Assembly (NCBI RefSeq): GCF_009469765.1
Contig: NZ_SSSQ01000002.1
Coordinates: 62,001 to 126,000 of the forward strand
Direction: 5' to 3'
DNA from: Dechloromonas hortensis
Lineage (GTDB): Bacteria; Pseudomonadota; Gammaproteobacteria; Burkholderiales; Rhodocyclaceae
DNA: 64,000 bases
Shown: positions 40,262-51,048 of the stretch, one piece after another
Layout of the letters: each line of letters starts with the position of its first letter
How positions within the stretch are numbered: the stretch's first letter is position 1
Translations under genes and position numbers: made by a program
The notes under the pieces: model-generated
The model's database searches: none
Seen by the model: the letters and a program-made list of their open reading frames with translations, nothing else
What the model was told of the DNA's origin: nothing

Positions 40262-41314
40262 ATGCATACGGTGTTGATCATCGACGACAGCGACATCAAC
40301 CTGACCCTGATCAAGGCGCTGGTGATGAAGCTCGGCGAGTGCGAACCGGTCTTGTTCGCCAATCCGTTGAAAGCGCTGGAATGGTGCCGGAGCAATGTGC
40401 CGGACCTGGTGATCGTCGACTACATGATGCCGGACATGGACGGCCTGAAGTTCATCAGCGCCTTCCGCGCCCTGCACGGCCGCGATGAAGTGCCGATCCT
40501 GATGGTCACCGCCAACGACCAGAAGGACGTGCGCTACGAGGCCCTGCTCGGTGGCGCCAACGATTTTCTGACCAAGCCGATCGACCGCATCGAGTTTTCG
40601 GCCCGTGCCCGCAACATGCTGTCGCTGCGCACCGGCCAGAAATTTCTGGCCGACCGTGCCCAGCACCTGGCCTCGCTGGTGGATGAGCAGACTCGCGAGA
40701 TTCGCGACCGCGAGAAGGAGTTGATCTTCCGCATGTCGCGCGCCGCCGAATTCCGCGATCCGGAAACTGGCGCCCATATCCAGCGCATGGCGCACTACTC
40801 GCAGGCGATCGCGATCGGGCTCGGGCTGGAACGGGCGGCGCAACAATTGATTCTCGAAGCGGCGCCGATGCATGATGTCGGCAAGATCGGCATCCCGGAT
40901 TACATCCTGCTCAAGCCGGGCAAGCTGACGGTCGAGGAGTTCGAAGTCATGAAGGGACATGCCCGTCTCGGCTACGAACTGCTCAAGGAAAGCCGTTCCG
41001 ACATTCTGCGGGCGGGGGCGCAGATCGCCCTGACCCACCACGAGAAATACGACGGCACGGGTTATCCGCGCCATCTGAAAGGCAACGACATTCCGGTTTT
41101 CGGGCGCATCGTCGCCGTCGCCGATGTCTTTGATGCGCTGACCTCCGAGCGGCCGTACAAGAAAGCCTGGTCGCTCGAAGATGCCTGCCGTTTCCTTGAG
41201 GAGGGGCGTGGCAAGCATTTCGACCCGTTGTGCGTCGAGGCGCTGCTCGCCGAATGGAACCGCGTGCTCGATATCCGCCAGCGCTTCCAGGATGAAGTCG
41301 TACCGATGGTTTGA
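40262..41314 (+). CDS. response regulator with HD-GYP c-di-GMP phosphodiesterase domain
   Basis: 350 aa. REC domain (1-~120) with phospho-acceptor D53 in [12 protein letters not shown] and conserved Lys in FLTKPID, a short helical linker, and a complete HD-GYP domain: [41 protein letters not shown] and [16 protein letters not shown]. It should hydrolyse c-di-GMP when phosphorylated. The hybrid kinase gene starts 8 bp after its stop, so that kinase is the likely partner. A long upstream open frame to 39776 is antisense to yciB and is ignored. Confidence 0.93.
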   Translation: MHTVLIIDDSDINLTLIKALVMKLGECEPVLFANPLKALEWCRSNVPDLVIVDYMMPDMDGLKFISAFRALHGRDEVPILMVTANDQKDVRYEALLGGANDFLTKPIDRIEFSARARNMLSLRTGQKFLADRAQHLASLVDEQTREIRDREKELIFRMSRAAEFRDPETGAHIQRMAHYSQAIAIGLGLERAAQQLILEAAPMHDVGKIGIPDYILLKPGKLTVEEFEVMKGHARLGYELLKESRSDILRAGAQIALTHHEKYDGTGYPRHLKGNDIPVFGRIVAVADVFDALTSERPYKKAWSLEDACRFLEEGRGKHFDPLCVEALLAEWNRVLDIRQRFQDEVVPMV

Positions 41315-41322
41315 CGGCCGTC

Positions 41323-44300
41323 ATGCGTTTTTTGATTCCCCGGCGTCTCAGCCATCAGATCGTGCTGGTCGCCGCATTGCTGCTGGCGGCGACTTTCCTT
41401 GGCTATGGCGCTTACTCAGTCCGCGAACAGAGCGGCGAGGCGGAGCAGCGCCTGCTCAGCCAGAGCGATGTGCTGGCCCGCGGTATCGCCGAAATGCTCG
41501 ACAGCGATGTCCTGCGTGACGACCGCCGGGCGCTGGGCAGGTTGCTGGCGCAGATCGCCGCCTACCCCGAAGCCCGCTCGATTCACCTGGTCGACCGCGA
41601 AGGCCGGCTGATTGCCGGTGTTCGCAAGGATGGCGCCGGTGTCATCTTCGATGACGTGCCGACGACCGCCTTTGTGCTGCCCTCGGTGGCCGGGCCGGAG
41701 TGGGCAGCGCACGAACTGGTCGTCTGGCAGGGGCGGCCGGGTAGCGAAAGCGGAATCTGGGTCCGGATGGCGATCAGCCTGGAGCGTCTTGAGCAGATGC
41801 GCCAGCGGATCTGGCAGGACAGCCTGATCGCCGGCCTGCTGGCGATTTCCGGGGCGATGGCGCTGCTCCTTTACCTGCTGGCGCGACCGATGCGCGTGCT
41901 GGCCGAGGCCAGCCGCTTCGCGGCGGCGCTCGATGTCCGGCGCGGCGGTCAACTGCCCGAATACCGCGGAAACCAGGAAATCAGCGGCCTGGTCGATGCC
42001 CTGAACCGGGCCTCGGTCCGGCTGAAAGAGCAGGAGGAACGGATCGAAACGCAGAACCGCTTCCTGTCCAGCCTGACCGATGCACTGGGCGAAGGCGTCC
42101 TGGCGGCCGATGCCGAAGGCCGCTGCACCTTCGTCAATGCCGAAGCCGAGCACCTGCTCGGCTGGTCGCGCGACGAGCTGATCGGGCGCGACCTGCACCA
42201 GACCATTCACTTTCAGACGGCCTCCGGCCAGCCGGTTTGCCATGACGAATGCCCGATGCACGCGCCGGTCGCCGCCTGTCATGCCTTTCGCTCGGAATTC
42301 GACGCCTTCACGGCGCGCGACGGCCAGGTCTTTCCGATTTCGGTGGTCTCGGTGCCGCTCTTCGAGGGCGAGCGCTTCGTCGGTACCGTCGCCGCTTTCC
42401 AGGACATCACGCTGCGCAAGCGTGACGAGGAATATCTGCTGTCGACCAGTTCGCGTCTTTCGGCGCTGCTCGAAAGCATGCATTCCGGCGTGCTGGTCGA
42501 GGACGAGCAGCACCTGATGGTGATGGCCAACCAGGCGCTGTTCAACCTGTTCGGCATCGAAGACCTGTCGATGGACGCGGTCGGCCAACCGACCCTGCAA
42601 CTGCTCGATGCCTGCCGCACCAACGTGGTCGAGGCCGATCAGTTCATCACTGGTGTGCAGGCCATTCTGCAGGCCGGTGTGGTGTCGACCGAGCACGAAC
42701 TGTTGCTGACCGACGGCCGGGTGCTCGCCTTCGATTACGTGCCAATCTACATTTTCCCGTTCAACCCGCAGCCGGACGAGTGCCGCGGCCATCTCTGGCT
42801 GTTCCACGACATCACCGGGCGCAAGCAGGTGGCCGAGGAACTGCGCCTGGCCAAGGAGGCGGCCGAAACGGCAAATCGGGCGAAGAGCCATTTCCTGGCC
42901 AACATGAGCCACGAGATCCGGACGCCGATGAACGGCATCATCGGCATGACGGCGCTGGCGCTCGATACCGAACTGCAGCCCGAACAACGGGTTTATCTCG
43001 AAATGGTCCGCTCGTCGGCCGATGCGTTGCTCGAACTGATCAACGAAATTCTCGACTTTTCCAAGATCGAGGCCGGCAAAATGCAGCTTGAGGAAGTCGA
43101 GTTCAGCCTGCCCGCCCTGCTGCGCGAAACCGTCAAGCCGCTCGGCCTGCGCTGCGAACAGAAAGGTCTCGAACTGGTCGTCCAGATCGCGCCCGAGGTG
43201 CCGGACTGGATGGTCGGCGACCCGGCCCGGCTGCGCCAGATCATCATCAATCTGCTCGGCAATGCGATCAAGTTCACCGAGCGCGGCTCGGTGCTGCTGC
43301 GAATCACCCAGCTCGACGACGGGCCGCGTCCGATGCTGCAATTCACGATCAGCGACACCGGCATCGGCATCGCGCCGGACAAGCAGGCGAGCATTTTCGA
43401 AGCGTTCTCGCAGGCAGACTCCTCGGTGTCGCGGCGTTTCGGCGGTACCGGCCTCGGCCTGAGCATCTGCGGCAAGCTGGTCGCCCTGATGGGCGGCCAG
43501 ATCTGGGTCGAGAGCGTCGAGGCACTGGGCAGCGAATTCCATTTCACGATCGAGACGCGCAGCGCGCGGGCGCAACAGGCGGCGGTGCGCGTGCCGGATC
43601 TGGCGGGCTGCCGGGTGCTGATTGCCGACGACTTGCCGGCCAATTGCGAGGCGCTGGTCGCCGAACTGCGCGGCTGGGGGGCGCAGACGACGGTCGTCGG
43701 TAGCGGCCAGGCGGTGCTTGAGGCGCTGGCCGGTTCGACCTATCAACTGCTGCTGCTCGACGCCGCCTTGCCCGAGCGGAGCGGCTTCGAGGTGCTGGCC
43801 GCGCTGTCGGCCAGCGCTTTGTCACGTCCGGCAGTCCTGATGATGATTTCGGCGGTCGCCCTGGCCAGCGAGGCCGAACAATGTCGCCGCTTCGGCGTCG
43901 AACATTACCTGACCAAGCCGCTGCTCCGCGACGAGTTGGGCGAGATGCTGGAGCGCCTGCTCGGGCCGGCCCGGCAGACGGCAACGCCAATCGGCCAGCC
44001 CGCGCCAAGGTCAGCCAAGCCGGGCGGGTTGTCGATTTTGCTGGCCGAGGACAATCTGGTTAACCAGAAACTGGCGCTGGCAATTCTGAAACAGCAGGGC
44101 CATCAAGTAACGGTGGCCAATAATGGCAGGGCGGCGGTCGACCTGTCCCTGGCCGAGGATTTCGATCTGATCCTGATGGATCTGCAAATGCCGGTGATGG
44201 ATGGCCTGGAGGCGACGGCGACGATTCGCCAGCGTGAAGCCGGGCTACGTCATACGCCGATCGTTGCGATGACTGCCAATGCGCTGGCCGGCGACCGCGA

Positions 44301-44430
44301 GCGTTGCCTGGCGGCCGGCATGGATGGCTACGTTTCGAAGCCGATCCGGGTCGATGCCTTGATGCTGGCAATCGCCGACTGCTATCCCGAACAAGAAAAA
44401 GCGCCGCGCCTGGTCGTACCGGCGGCCTGA
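41323..44430 (+). CDS. hybrid sensor histidine kinase with two receiver domains
   Basis: 1035 aa. TM1 (~8-28), periplasmic sensor, TM2 (~165-190), HAMP-like, PAS1 (~235-370), PAS2 (~380-510), HisKA with H530 in [13 protein letters not shown], HATPase ([29 protein letters not shown]), REC1 with D813, REC2 with D953 ([11 protein letters not shown]). PAS1 has two Cys ([15 protein letters not shown]) that might bind a metal or react to redox. ATG 41323 is used; TTG 41311 overlaps the HD-GYP stop. With the preceding HD-GYP regulator and the following Hpt protein it forms a complete BarA/TorS-like phosphorelay operon. Confidence 0.92.
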   Translation: MRFLIPRRLSHQIVLVAALLLAATFLGYGAYSVREQSGEAEQRLLSQSDVLARGIAEMLDSDVLRDDRRALGRLLAQIAAYPEARSIHLVDREGRLIAGVRKDGAGVIFDDVPTTAFVLPSVAGPEWAAHELVVWQGRPGSESGIWVRMAISLERLEQMRQRIWQDSLIAGLLAISGAMALLLYLLARPMRVLAEASRFAAALDVRRGGQLPEYRGNQEISGLVDALNRASVRLKEQEERIETQNRFLSSLTDALGEGVLAADAEGRCTFVNAEAEHLLGWSRDELIGRDLHQTIHFQTASGQPVCHDECPMHAPVAACHAFRSEFDAFTARDGQVFPISVVSVPLFEGERFVGTVAAFQDITLRKRDEEYLLSTSSRLSALLESMHSGVLVEDEQHLMVMANQALFNLFGIEDLSMDAVGQPTLQLLDACRTNVVEADQFITGVQAILQAGVVSTEHELLLTDGRVLAFDYVPIYIFPFNPQPDECRGHLWLFHDITGRKQVAEELRLAKEAAETANRAKSHFLANMSHEIRTPMNGIIGMTALALDTELQPEQRVYLEMVRSSADALLELINEILDFSKIEAGKMQLEEVEFSLPALLRETVKPLGLRCEQKGLELVVQIAPEVPDWMVGDPARLRQIIINLLGNAIKFTERGSVLLRITQLDDGPRPMLQFTISDTGIGIAPDKQASIFEAFSQADSSVSRRFGGTGLGLSICGKLVALMGGQIWVESVEALGSEFHFTIETRSARAQQAAVRVPDLAGCRVLIADDLPANCEALVAELRGWGAQTTVVGSGQAVLEALAGSTYQLLLLDAALPERSGFEVLAALSASALSRPAVLMMISAVALASEAEQCRRFGVEHYLTKPLLRDELGEMLERLLGPARQTATPIGQPAPRSAKPGGLSILLAEDNLVNQKLALAILKQQGHQVTVANNGRAAVDLSLAEDFDLILMDLQMPVMDGLEATATIRQREAGLRHTPIVAMTANALAGDRERCLAAGMDGYVSKPIRVDALMLAIADCYPEQEKAPRLVVPAA

Positions 44431-44442
44431 GAGGAGAAAAAG

Positions 44443-44781
44443 ATGCTGGATGTTTTTGTGCTGGATCGTGCCCCCATCCTTGAGCGCCTGGGCGGTGACG
44501 AAGAAATTTTCACCATGATGATCGACATGTTCCTGCAGGACGTCGATAACAACTGCGCCACACTGATCGCGGCGCTGGCCAGCGGCGACCCCCTGCTGCT
44601 GCAGCGTGAGGCTCACACATTGAAGGGCTTGCTCGCCACCTTTTCGGACGATGCAGGCGCCGAGCGTGCCTTCGCGCTGGAGCAGAAGGTGAAACGCGGC
44701 GAACTGGCCGGGCTCGACGCCGAGGTCGAGCTTCTCGTCGCGCGTCTGCGCGAGGTGGCCGGCGTGCTGGCGCAGGCCTGA
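44443..44781 (+). CDS. Hpt-domain phosphotransfer protein
   Basis: 112 aa four-helix Hpt protein with H58 in QREAHTLKGLLATF. It should pass phosphate between the receiver domains of the hybrid kinase (12 bp upstream) and a partner regulator, probably the HD-GYP protein of the same operon. GAGGAGAAAAAG precedes the ATG. Confidence 0.88.
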   Translation: MLDVFVLDRAPILERLGGDEEIFTMMIDMFLQDVDNNCATLIAALASGDPLLLQREAHTLKGLLATFSDDAGAERAFALEQKVKRGELAGLDAEVELLVARLREVAGVLAQA

Positions 44782-44789
44782 GGCAGCTT

Positions 44790-45455
44790 TCAGGCGGCCG
44801 GAAACTGCAGGAAGGCGGCTGCCCCGGCGCTGCCGCCGGCAGGGTTGTGCGGCACGACGCCGAGCAGCGGGGCGGGCAGCAGGGCTTGCAGGGTCGCCAG
44901 ATTCTCGTCAAAACGCGCCATTGCCGGGTCGATCCGGTTGGCGACCCAGCCGGCCAGCGTCAGGCCGCGGGCGGCGATGGCTTCGGCGGTCAGCAGCGCG
45001 TGGTTGATGCAGCCGAGGCGCATGCCGACGACCAGGATGACCGGCAGGGCGAGTGCCACGGCGAGATCGGCACTGTCGCCGTCGCCGCCGAGCGGCACGC
45101 GAAACCCGCCGACCCCTTCAACGATCACCAGGTCGGCCTGCTGCATGGCTTGCCGGCAGGCGCGCTGGATCGTCGCGAATTCGATGTGCCGTCCTTCCTC
45201 GCGGGCGGCGATGTGCGGCGCGATGGCGGCGCTAAAGCAATACGGGTTGAGGATGTCGTCGGCCAGTGCGACCGTGCTGGCGGCACGGATGTTCTCGACA
45301 TCGTCGTTGCGGCCGTCGGCATCGGTGCCGGCTGCCACCGGCTTGACCCCGGCGGGGCGCAGGCCGCGTTGCGCGGCATGCTGGAGCAGGGCGCAGGTGA
45401 TGAAAGTCTTGCCGATTTCGGTATCGGTACCGGTCAGGAAATAGGCTGGGTTCAT
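44790..45455 (-). CDS. bioD: dethiobiotin synthetase
   Basis: 221 aa. ATP-dependent ring closure of 7,8-diaminopelargonate to dethiobiotin. P-loop [16 protein letters not shown], substrate/Mg region [10 protein letters not shown], and [11 protein letters not shown] are all present. Last gene of bioF-bioH-bioC-bioD; its ATG overlaps the bioC stop by 4 bp. Confidence 0.94.
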   Translation of the reverse strand: MNPAYFLTGTDTEIGKTFITCALLQHAAQRGLRPAGVKPVAAGTDADGRNDDVENIRAASTVALADDILNPYCFSAAIAPHIAAREEGRHIEFATIQRACRQAMQQADLVIVEGVGGFRVPLGGDGDSADLAVALALPVILVVGMRLGCINHALLTAEAIAARGLTLAGWVANRIDPAMARFDENLATLQALLPAPLLGVVPHNPAGGSAGAAAFLQFPAA

Positions 45456-46243
45456 GCTCGGGCGTAAAGGGTGATGACGTCGTAGGTCAGCGGCAGGCCG
45501 GCCGCCGTACGCAGGGTTTCGAAGGCCGTTTCGGCGCGCAGGAAGGTCTGGCGGCTCATCAGGCTGCGGCGTTGGCCGTCGCCGATCTGGTTGGCACCAA
45601 TCGCCTTGACCGCATGCAGCAGGCTTTTGAAATCGGCGTAATGGGCGGTTTCCGTGCTTTCTTGCACGTCGACCGCAGCAAAGCCGGCGGCGGAGGCCAT
45701 TTGCCGGATTTCATCGACGCTGTGGAAGCCCAAGGTGTGGCGATATTGGTCGACGTCGGCAAAGGCATGGCGCAGTTCGTGGAAAGTTTGCGGGCCGAGG
45801 CTGGCCAGCGCCAGCCGACCGTCGACGCGGAGCACGCGGCGGGCTTCCTGCAATACCTTGGGCAGCTCGCACCACTGCACGGCCAGGCTGGACCAGTAGA
45901 GATCGAGGCTGGCCGCGGCCAGCGGCAGATGTTCCAGGTCGCCGGCCAGCCGGGCGCAGGGCGCCGTGATCTGCTGCAGCATGCCGGCCGAGAGGTCGAG
46001 CGCCAGCGCCTGGGCGGTTGGGAAGCGGGCTTGCAGCAGGGCCTGGGCGTAGCCGGTGCCGCAGCCGGCGTCGAGCAGGCGGCCGACCGGGGCATCACCC
46101 GGCAGACCCTGCAGCAGCTGGCCGCAAATACGGCGCTGGATGTCGGCGGCGCTGTCGTAGGTCGACGCGGCGCGTTCGAAGGACTGGCGCACGCGAGCCT
46201 TGGAGGGGCGCTGGCCGGCCTTCGGTGTCAGGTCACTGGGCAT
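45452..46243 (-). CDS. bioC: malonyl-ACP O-methyltransferase
   Basis: 263 aa. SAM methyltransferase that methylates malonyl-ACP to prime pimelate synthesis. The BioC start [16 protein letters not shown] and motif [16 protein letters not shown] are diagnostic, with [16 protein letters not shown] further on. ATG 46243 is chosen; a TTG at 46258 would extend it by five residues. It overlaps the end of bioH by 11 bp. Confidence 0.92.
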   Translation of the reverse strand: MPSDLTPKAGQRPSKARVRQSFERAASTYDSAADIQRRICGQLLQGLPGDAPVGRLLDAGCGTGYAQALLQARFPTAQALALDLSAGMLQQITAPCARLAGDLEHLPLAAASLDLYWSSLAVQWCELPKVLQEARRVLRVDGRLALASLGPQTFHELRHAFADVDQYRHTLGFHSVDEIRQMASAAGFAAVDVQESTETAHYADFKSLLHAVKAIGANQIGDGQRRSLMSRQTFLRAETAFETLRTAAGLPLTYDVITLYARA

Positions 46244-46949
46244 TGACGAAGGCTGCAACCCGGGCGATGAACTCGGCCGGGGTCGAAATGAACGGGGCGT
46301 GCGCGCAGTCGGCGAAGACTTCGAGACGGGCGCCGGGAATCAGCGCGGCCAGCGCTTCGGCCGCCGGCAAGGGCATCAGCGGGTCGGCCGAGCCGTTGAC
46401 GAGCAGCGTCGGCGCCTTGACCTGGCCGGCGGTCTGGCGCAAATCGACATCGCGCAGCCAGTTGAGGCCGACGCCAAGCACTTGGCCTGACGGACGCGGG
46501 TCGGCCAGCTTGAGCAGTTCCAGCGTTACCGCCTTGGCTCGGGCATCGCCACGGTTGAAGCCGCCGACGAAGCGCGGCAGCATCGCTTCGGCATCGGCCG
46601 CGATGCCGGCCGCGAATTCGGCCAGCATTTCCGGCGGCATGCCGTGCGGCCAACCGTCACGCTGGATGAAGGAGGCGGTGCCGGCGACCAGCACCAGCTT
46701 GCCGACCTTGGCCGGGGCACGGGCGGCGACGGCCAGTGCCAATTGGGCGCCGAGTGACCAGCCGCACAGTGTGCTGCCGGCTGGCAGGCGAGCCGCGACG
46801 TCGTCGGCGGCGGCGTCGAAATCCTCGATCAAGGGCGCGCTGCCGTAGCCGGGCAAGTCGAAAAATTGCCCGTGCAGCGCGTCGACCGCAGCACTCAGCG
46901 GGCCGCGGCCGAGACACCAGCCGGGGATGAAAACGAGAGGGGCGTTCAT
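46233..46949 (-). CDS. bioH: pimeloyl-ACP methyl ester carboxylesterase
   Basis: 238 aa alpha/beta hydrolase. It removes the methyl group that BioC added, releasing pimeloyl-ACP. Nucleophile S65 in LCGWSLGAQLAL, oxyanion region VFIPGWCLGRG, acid in LVNGSADPLMP and His in FADCAHAPF. It starts within bioF (4-bp overlap); the frame runs to 47072 but only ATG 46949 suits. Confidence 0.9.
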   Translation of the reverse strand: MNAPLVFIPGWCLGRGPLSAAVDALHGQFFDLPGYGSAPLIEDFDAAADDVAARLPAGSTLCGWSLGAQLALAVAARAPAKVGKLVLVAGTASFIQRDGWPHGMPPEMLAEFAAGIAADAEAMLPRFVGGFNRGDARAKAVTLELLKLADPRPSGQVLGVGLNWLRDVDLRQTAGQVKAPTLLVNGSADPLMPLPAAEALAALIPGARLEVFADCAHAPFISTPAEFIARVAAFVNAQ

Positions 46950-48109
46950 GCCAGTTCCTTCAGTGCGTTGATCAGGTGCTCGATGTCGGCGGCGGTGTGG
47001 GCTGCCGACACTGAAATGCGCAGGCGGGCGGTGCCTTTCGGCACCGTCGGCGGGCGGATGGCCGGTGCCCACAGGCCGCGTTCCCAGAGCGCTTTCGAGA
47101 GGGCAAGGGCGGCCTCGTTCTCGCCGACGATCAGCGGCTGGATGGCGCTCAGCGACGGCAGCAGCGGCCAGCGCAGGCCGGCCAGGCCGTCGCGCAACTG
47201 GCCGATGCGGGCGAACAGGTTGGCGCGCAGGGCATCGCCGGCCTTAATGATGTTCAGGCTCTTGCTTAGTGCGCAGGCGATCGGAGCCGGGGCGGCTGTC
47301 GTGAAAATGTAGCTGCGCGCCCGCTGCAGCAGGTATTCGATGGCGATGTCGGAGCCGGCGACGAAGGCACCGCCGACGCCGGCCGCCTTGCCGAGGGTGC
47401 CCATCAACAGCAGGCGTGGGTGAAAGGGCAGGTTGAAGTGGGCCAGGCTACCCTTGCCGTGCGGGCCGAGAACGCCGAAACCGTGCGCATCGTCGATAAC
47501 CAGCCAGGCGTCGTAACGTTCGGCCAGTTGGAAGAGCAGCGGCAGCGGGGCGAGGTCGCCGTCCATGCTGAATACGGCGTCGCTGACGATGACCTTGGTC
47601 GGTGCGCTGCTGGCGGCGAGCTGGCGCTCCAGTGCCGCCATGTCGTTGTGCGGGTAGCGCTGGCTGTCGGCGCCCTGGGCCTTGGCCAGTTGCACGGCGT
47701 CGATCAGCGAGGCGTGGTTCAGCTTGTCGGCGAAGACCGCCGCGCCGCGCCCGGCCAGGGTCGGCACGATGGCGAGATTGGCCAGGTAGCCGGTGGAAAA
47801 GGTCAGGGCGCGCGGAAAACCGAGGAAAGCGGCGATCTCGTCTTCCAGCCGGTCGTGCGGCGCCAGGTGGCCGCTGACCAGGTGCGAGGCGCCGCTGCCT
47901 GCCCCCCAGTGCAGCGCGCCATCGGCCATCGCCCGGGCGATCTCGGCATTGCCGGCCAGCCCGAGGTAGTCGTTGCTGGCGAAATTGAGCATTTCGCGGC
48001 CGTCCACCGCAGCAATCCGGCCGCAGGGCGATTCGAGCACGCGGCGGCGGCGGGTCAGGCCAAGGCTGGCGATGTCGGCCAGTTCGGCCTGCAGGCGGTC
48101 TTCGATCAT
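46946..48109 (-). CDS. bioF: 8-amino-7-oxononanoate synthase
   Basis: 387 aa PLP enzyme of the alpha-oxoamine synthase family, joining pimeloyl-ACP and alanine. Features are MLNFASNDYLGLAG, the PLP Asp-His in VIDDAHGFGVLG, and the Schiff-base Lys in MGTLGKAAGVGGAF. First gene of bioFHCD. About 200 bp of leader separates it from the cupin gene. bioB is not in the window. Confidence 0.94.
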   Translation of the reverse strand: MIEDRLQAELADIASLGLTRRRRVLESPCGRIAAVDGREMLNFASNDYLGLAGNAEIARAMADGALHWGAGSGASHLVSGHLAPHDRLEDEIAAFLGFPRALTFSTGYLANLAIVPTLAGRGAAVFADKLNHASLIDAVQLAKAQGADSQRYPHNDMAALERQLAASSAPTKVIVSDAVFSMDGDLAPLPLLFQLAERYDAWLVIDDAHGFGVLGPHGKGSLAHFNLPFHPRLLLMGTLGKAAGVGGAFVAGSDIAIEYLLQRARSYIFTTAAPAPIACALSKSLNIIKAGDALRANLFARIGQLRDGLAGLRWPLLPSLSAIQPLIVGENEAALALSKALWERGLWAPAIRPPTVPKGTARLRISVSAAHTAADIEHLINALKELA

Positions 48110-48310
48110 GGGTTTCCTTCGTCTTCAGCCAAGTCGGTCGCGGCCGGTGGCGCATCCTCGCCGGACGGTGGTCCGGGCTGCGGACGCAATGCAAAATCCG
48201 GCACGGCCCGAGCGATTCCGGTCGGAGGCCGGACACCATATGCCGCTGGCCGGCGGGCGGTCATCCTAGAGGTCTTGGTAAAAATTGGCAAGGTTTGGCA
48301 GCCGTCGCCG

Positions 48311-48589
48311 CTAATTGCGCCGCGCCACCCAGTAGCAGGCGCCGTGCTCGCCGTAGCGCTCGGCATGCGGCACCTCCCGCGCCAGTTTGAAAGTGTCGCC
48401 GACGGCCAGATGCCGGGTCTCAGGGCCGACGCTCAGCCACATTTCGCCGTCGACGACCAGCGCCTGCAAGGCGAAGGGATGGGTATGCGTGTCGAGGACG
48501 GTCAGGGCCGGCCAGCGGCGCTCGATCACTTCGTCAAAACCTTCGTTTACCGCCTGGGCGCGGAAGTCTTCGAAGTCGAGCCGATTCAT
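48311..48589 (-). CDS. small cupin-domain protein
   Basis: 92 aa single cupin. His/Glu metal-ligand positions are in LDTHTHPFALQALVVDGEMW and VPHAERYGEHG. Its start codon overlaps the stop of the GGDEF-EAL regulator by 4 bp, so it is the third gene of the kinase-regulator operon. Function unknown; could be a metal- or ligand-binding sensor or enzyme. Confidence 0.83.
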   Translation of the reverse strand: MNRLDFEDFRAQAVNEGFDEVIERRWPALTVLDTHTHPFALQALVVDGEMWLSVGPETRHLAVGDTFKLAREVPHAERYGEHGACYWVARRN

Positions 48590-51048
48590 GGCGTTTTTTC
48601 AGGGGCGAGGCTGGCCGGTAAACCGCTGGCCAGCAGCTTGACCAGTTCGGGGAAGGGCATCGGGCGAGCAAAGAGATAGCCCTGGCCTTCCTGGCAGCCG
48701 AGGTTTTCGAGGATTTCGGCCTGCGCCAGATGTTCGATGCCTTCGACGGTAACCGACATGTGCATGGCCTTGCTCAGGGCGATGATGGCCTCGACCACGG
48801 CGCGCTGGCTTTCGCTGGTCGGCAGGTCGATGATGAAGGAGCGGTCGATCTTGATGCGCTTGATCGGCAGGTCGCGCAGGACGCTGAGCGATGAATAGCC
48901 GGTGCCGAAATCATCGATGCTGATGGCGACGCCGAGCGCTTCCAGGGCCTGCAGAATGGACAGGCTGCGCTCGGTGGCCTGCAGCGTGCTCTCGGTGATT
49001 TCCAGTTCGAGCGCACTGGCCGGGAAGCCGGTTTCATCGAGTACCGAGCGGACGACGGCAACGAAATCGACACCGAGAAACTGGCGGGCCGAGACGTTGA
49101 CCGCCAGGTGGAAAGTCTCGCCGGGCGGCCGGCTGCGGACCACGGCCAGCATTTCGGAACAGGCCCGCTGTAGTACCCAGCGGCCGAGATGTTCGATGAT
49201 GCCGCACTCTTCGGCGATGCTGATGAAGCTGAGCGGGGAAATGATGCCGCGTTGCGGGTGCAGCCAGCGGACCAGCGCCTCGACGCCGACAATGCGGCGA
49301 TCGGCGAGATCGACACGTGGCTGGTAATGGACGAGCAGGCTGTCGGTGGCGAGGGCACGGCGCAGGCCCTGCTCGATGTCCATGCGCAGATGGGCCCGCT
49401 CCGACATGTCGTTGGCGTAGAAATGGTAGCGGTTGCGACCTTCGGCCTTGGCCGTATACATCGCCATGTCGGCCGCCCGCATCAGTTGCTGGCAATCGGC
49501 GCCGTTTTCCGGGAAGACGGCAATGCCGAGGCTGCCGGTGACCGACAGCAGTTCGCCGGCCACCGGCACCGGGACGCGCAATTGATCAAGGATCTTCTGC
49601 GCCAGTTGCGCCGCGTACTCCGGGTTGATGCTGCCGGCCAGGATGACGAACTCGTCGCCGCCCAGGCGGGCGATGGTGTCGCTGCTGCGCAGCACGTTGC
49701 GCAGTCGGCCGCCGACGACGCGCAGCAACTCGTCGCCAATGGCATGGCCGAGCGTGTCGTTGATTACCTTGAAACCGTCCAGGTCGAGAAAGAGCAGCAG
49801 GCAGCGCTGTTCGTTGCGAATCGCCTGTTCGATGGCAGTTTTCAGCCGGTCGTCGAACAGCAGGCGGTTGGGCAGGCCGGTCAGCGGATCGTGGTGGGCC
49901 AGGTGGTGAAGTTTCTGCTGCGCTTCGTAAATGGCGGTGACGTCGGAAAAGGCAGTCACGTAATGGGTCAGCTTGTCATCCGGATCGTGCACGACGCTGA
50001 CGCTCTGCCAGGCCGGGAAGATGCTGCCATCGTGGCGGTGGCAGCTCACTTCGCCCTGCCAGAAACCGGCGGCCCCCGGCTGCAGGCTGTCGGCATAGTG
50101 TTCGAGCGCCGGTGTGACGCGCAGCAGGATGTCCGGATCGAACCCGGTGACCTCGTTTTCCGGGTAACCGGTAATGCGTGAAAAAGCGCTGTTGACCGCA
50201 ACGATCCGGCGCTGCGCATCGCTGATCACGATGCCTTCGGCCGTCGTCTGGAAAACGACGCTGGACTGGCGGAGCAGGGTTTCGTCCTGATGACGCTGGG
50301 TGACATCCTGCAGGATGCCGACCACCCGCTGCACGTCGCCGGCATGGCCGTAGGCCTTGGCGTGGGCCTCCATGCGCCGGGGCGGGTAGGCTTCGCCGGC
50401 AATGCGGAACTGGACGCAGACGGCCTCGCTGCCCGGCAACTTGGCGGTCAGCGCGAGGCGCACCCGTTCGCGGTCGGCTTCGTCGACGCGGGCGATGAAG
50501 CTATCCCACGGTTCGTCGAGCGGCTGCGGCAGGTTACCGAACAGCATGCCGAGATAGTCGTCGCCGGTCAGGCGATTCGAGGTCGGGCTCCATTCGAGGA
50601 CGCCGAGCGAAGCCGCTTCGAGCGCCAAGCGCAGGCGCTGCTCGCTCTGTTCGACGGCAACTTCCTCTTCCCGGCGGGCCAGTGCCATCTGGATCGTCGC
50701 ATGCAACTCGCGGCCTTCGCAGGGCTTGATCAGGTAGCCGAAGGGCCGGCTGTCCAGGGCGCGCCGCAAGGTGTCGTCCTCGGCGTAGGCGGTCAGGAAG
50801 ACGACCGGAATCTGATGCCGGGCCCGAATCCGGGCAGCGGCCTCGATACCGTCCATCTGGCCTTCGAGGTGAATGTCCATCAGTACGAGGTCGGGTTTTT
50901 CATGGGCGGCCTGGCTGACCGCCTGCTCGCCGCTGGCGACGACACTGCCGACGTGGTAGCCGAACCCCTGCAGTTGGCGTTTCAGATCGAAGGCGACGAT
51001 GCGCTCATCTTCAACCAGCATCAGGTTGATCGGCAGTCGTGCACTCAT
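48586..51048 (-). CDS. response regulator with PAS, GGDEF and EAL domains
   Basis: 820 aa. REC (1-~120, phospho-acceptor D58 in LVLMDIHLEG), two PAS domains (~135-250 and ~260-375), GGDEF (~385-540; intact RLGGDEF at 463-467) and EAL (~560-805; E590-A-L, with DDFGTGYSSLSVLRDLPIK). Both cyclase and phosphodiesterase motifs look complete, so it may be bifunctional or switch with input. It overlaps the upstream histidine kinase gene by 4 bp, which is very likely its cognate kinase. Confidence 0.93.
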   Translation of the reverse strand: MSARLPINLMLVEDERIVAFDLKRQLQGFGYHVGSVVASGEQAVSQAAHEKPDLVLMDIHLEGQMDGIEAAARIRARHQIPVVFLTAYAEDDTLRRALDSRPFGYLIKPCEGRELHATIQMALARREEEVAVEQSEQRLRLALEAASLGVLEWSPTSNRLTGDDYLGMLFGNLPQPLDEPWDSFIARVDEADRERVRLALTAKLPGSEAVCVQFRIAGEAYPPRRMEAHAKAYGHAGDVQRVVGILQDVTQRHQDETLLRQSSVVFQTTAEGIVISDAQRRIVAVNSAFSRITGYPENEVTGFDPDILLRVTPALEHYADSLQPGAAGFWQGEVSCHRHDGSIFPAWQSVSVVHDPDDKLTHYVTAFSDVTAIYEAQQKLHHLAHHDPLTGLPNRLLFDDRLKTAIEQAIRNEQRCLLLFLDLDGFKVINDTLGHAIGDELLRVVGGRLRNVLRSSDTIARLGGDEFVILAGSINPEYAAQLAQKILDQLRVPVPVAGELLSVTGSLGIAVFPENGADCQQLMRAADMAMYTAKAEGRNRYHFYANDMSERAHLRMDIEQGLRRALATDSLLVHYQPRVDLADRRIVGVEALVRWLHPQRGIISPLSFISIAEECGIIEHLGRWVLQRACSEMLAVVRSRPPGETFHLAVNVSARQFLGVDFVAVVRSVLDETGFPASALELEITESTLQATERSLSILQALEALGVAISIDDFGTGYSSLSVLRDLPIKRIKIDRSFIIDLPTSESQRAVVEAIIALSKAMHMSVTVEGIEHLAQAEILENLGCQEGQGYLFARPMPFPELVKLLASGLPASLAPEKTP

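Noticed and set aside
41416..43746. 776-codon minus-strand frame opposite the hybrid kinase
   Set aside because: Same GC-skew shadow effect; the plus strand has unmistakable PAS, HisKA and HATPase domains.
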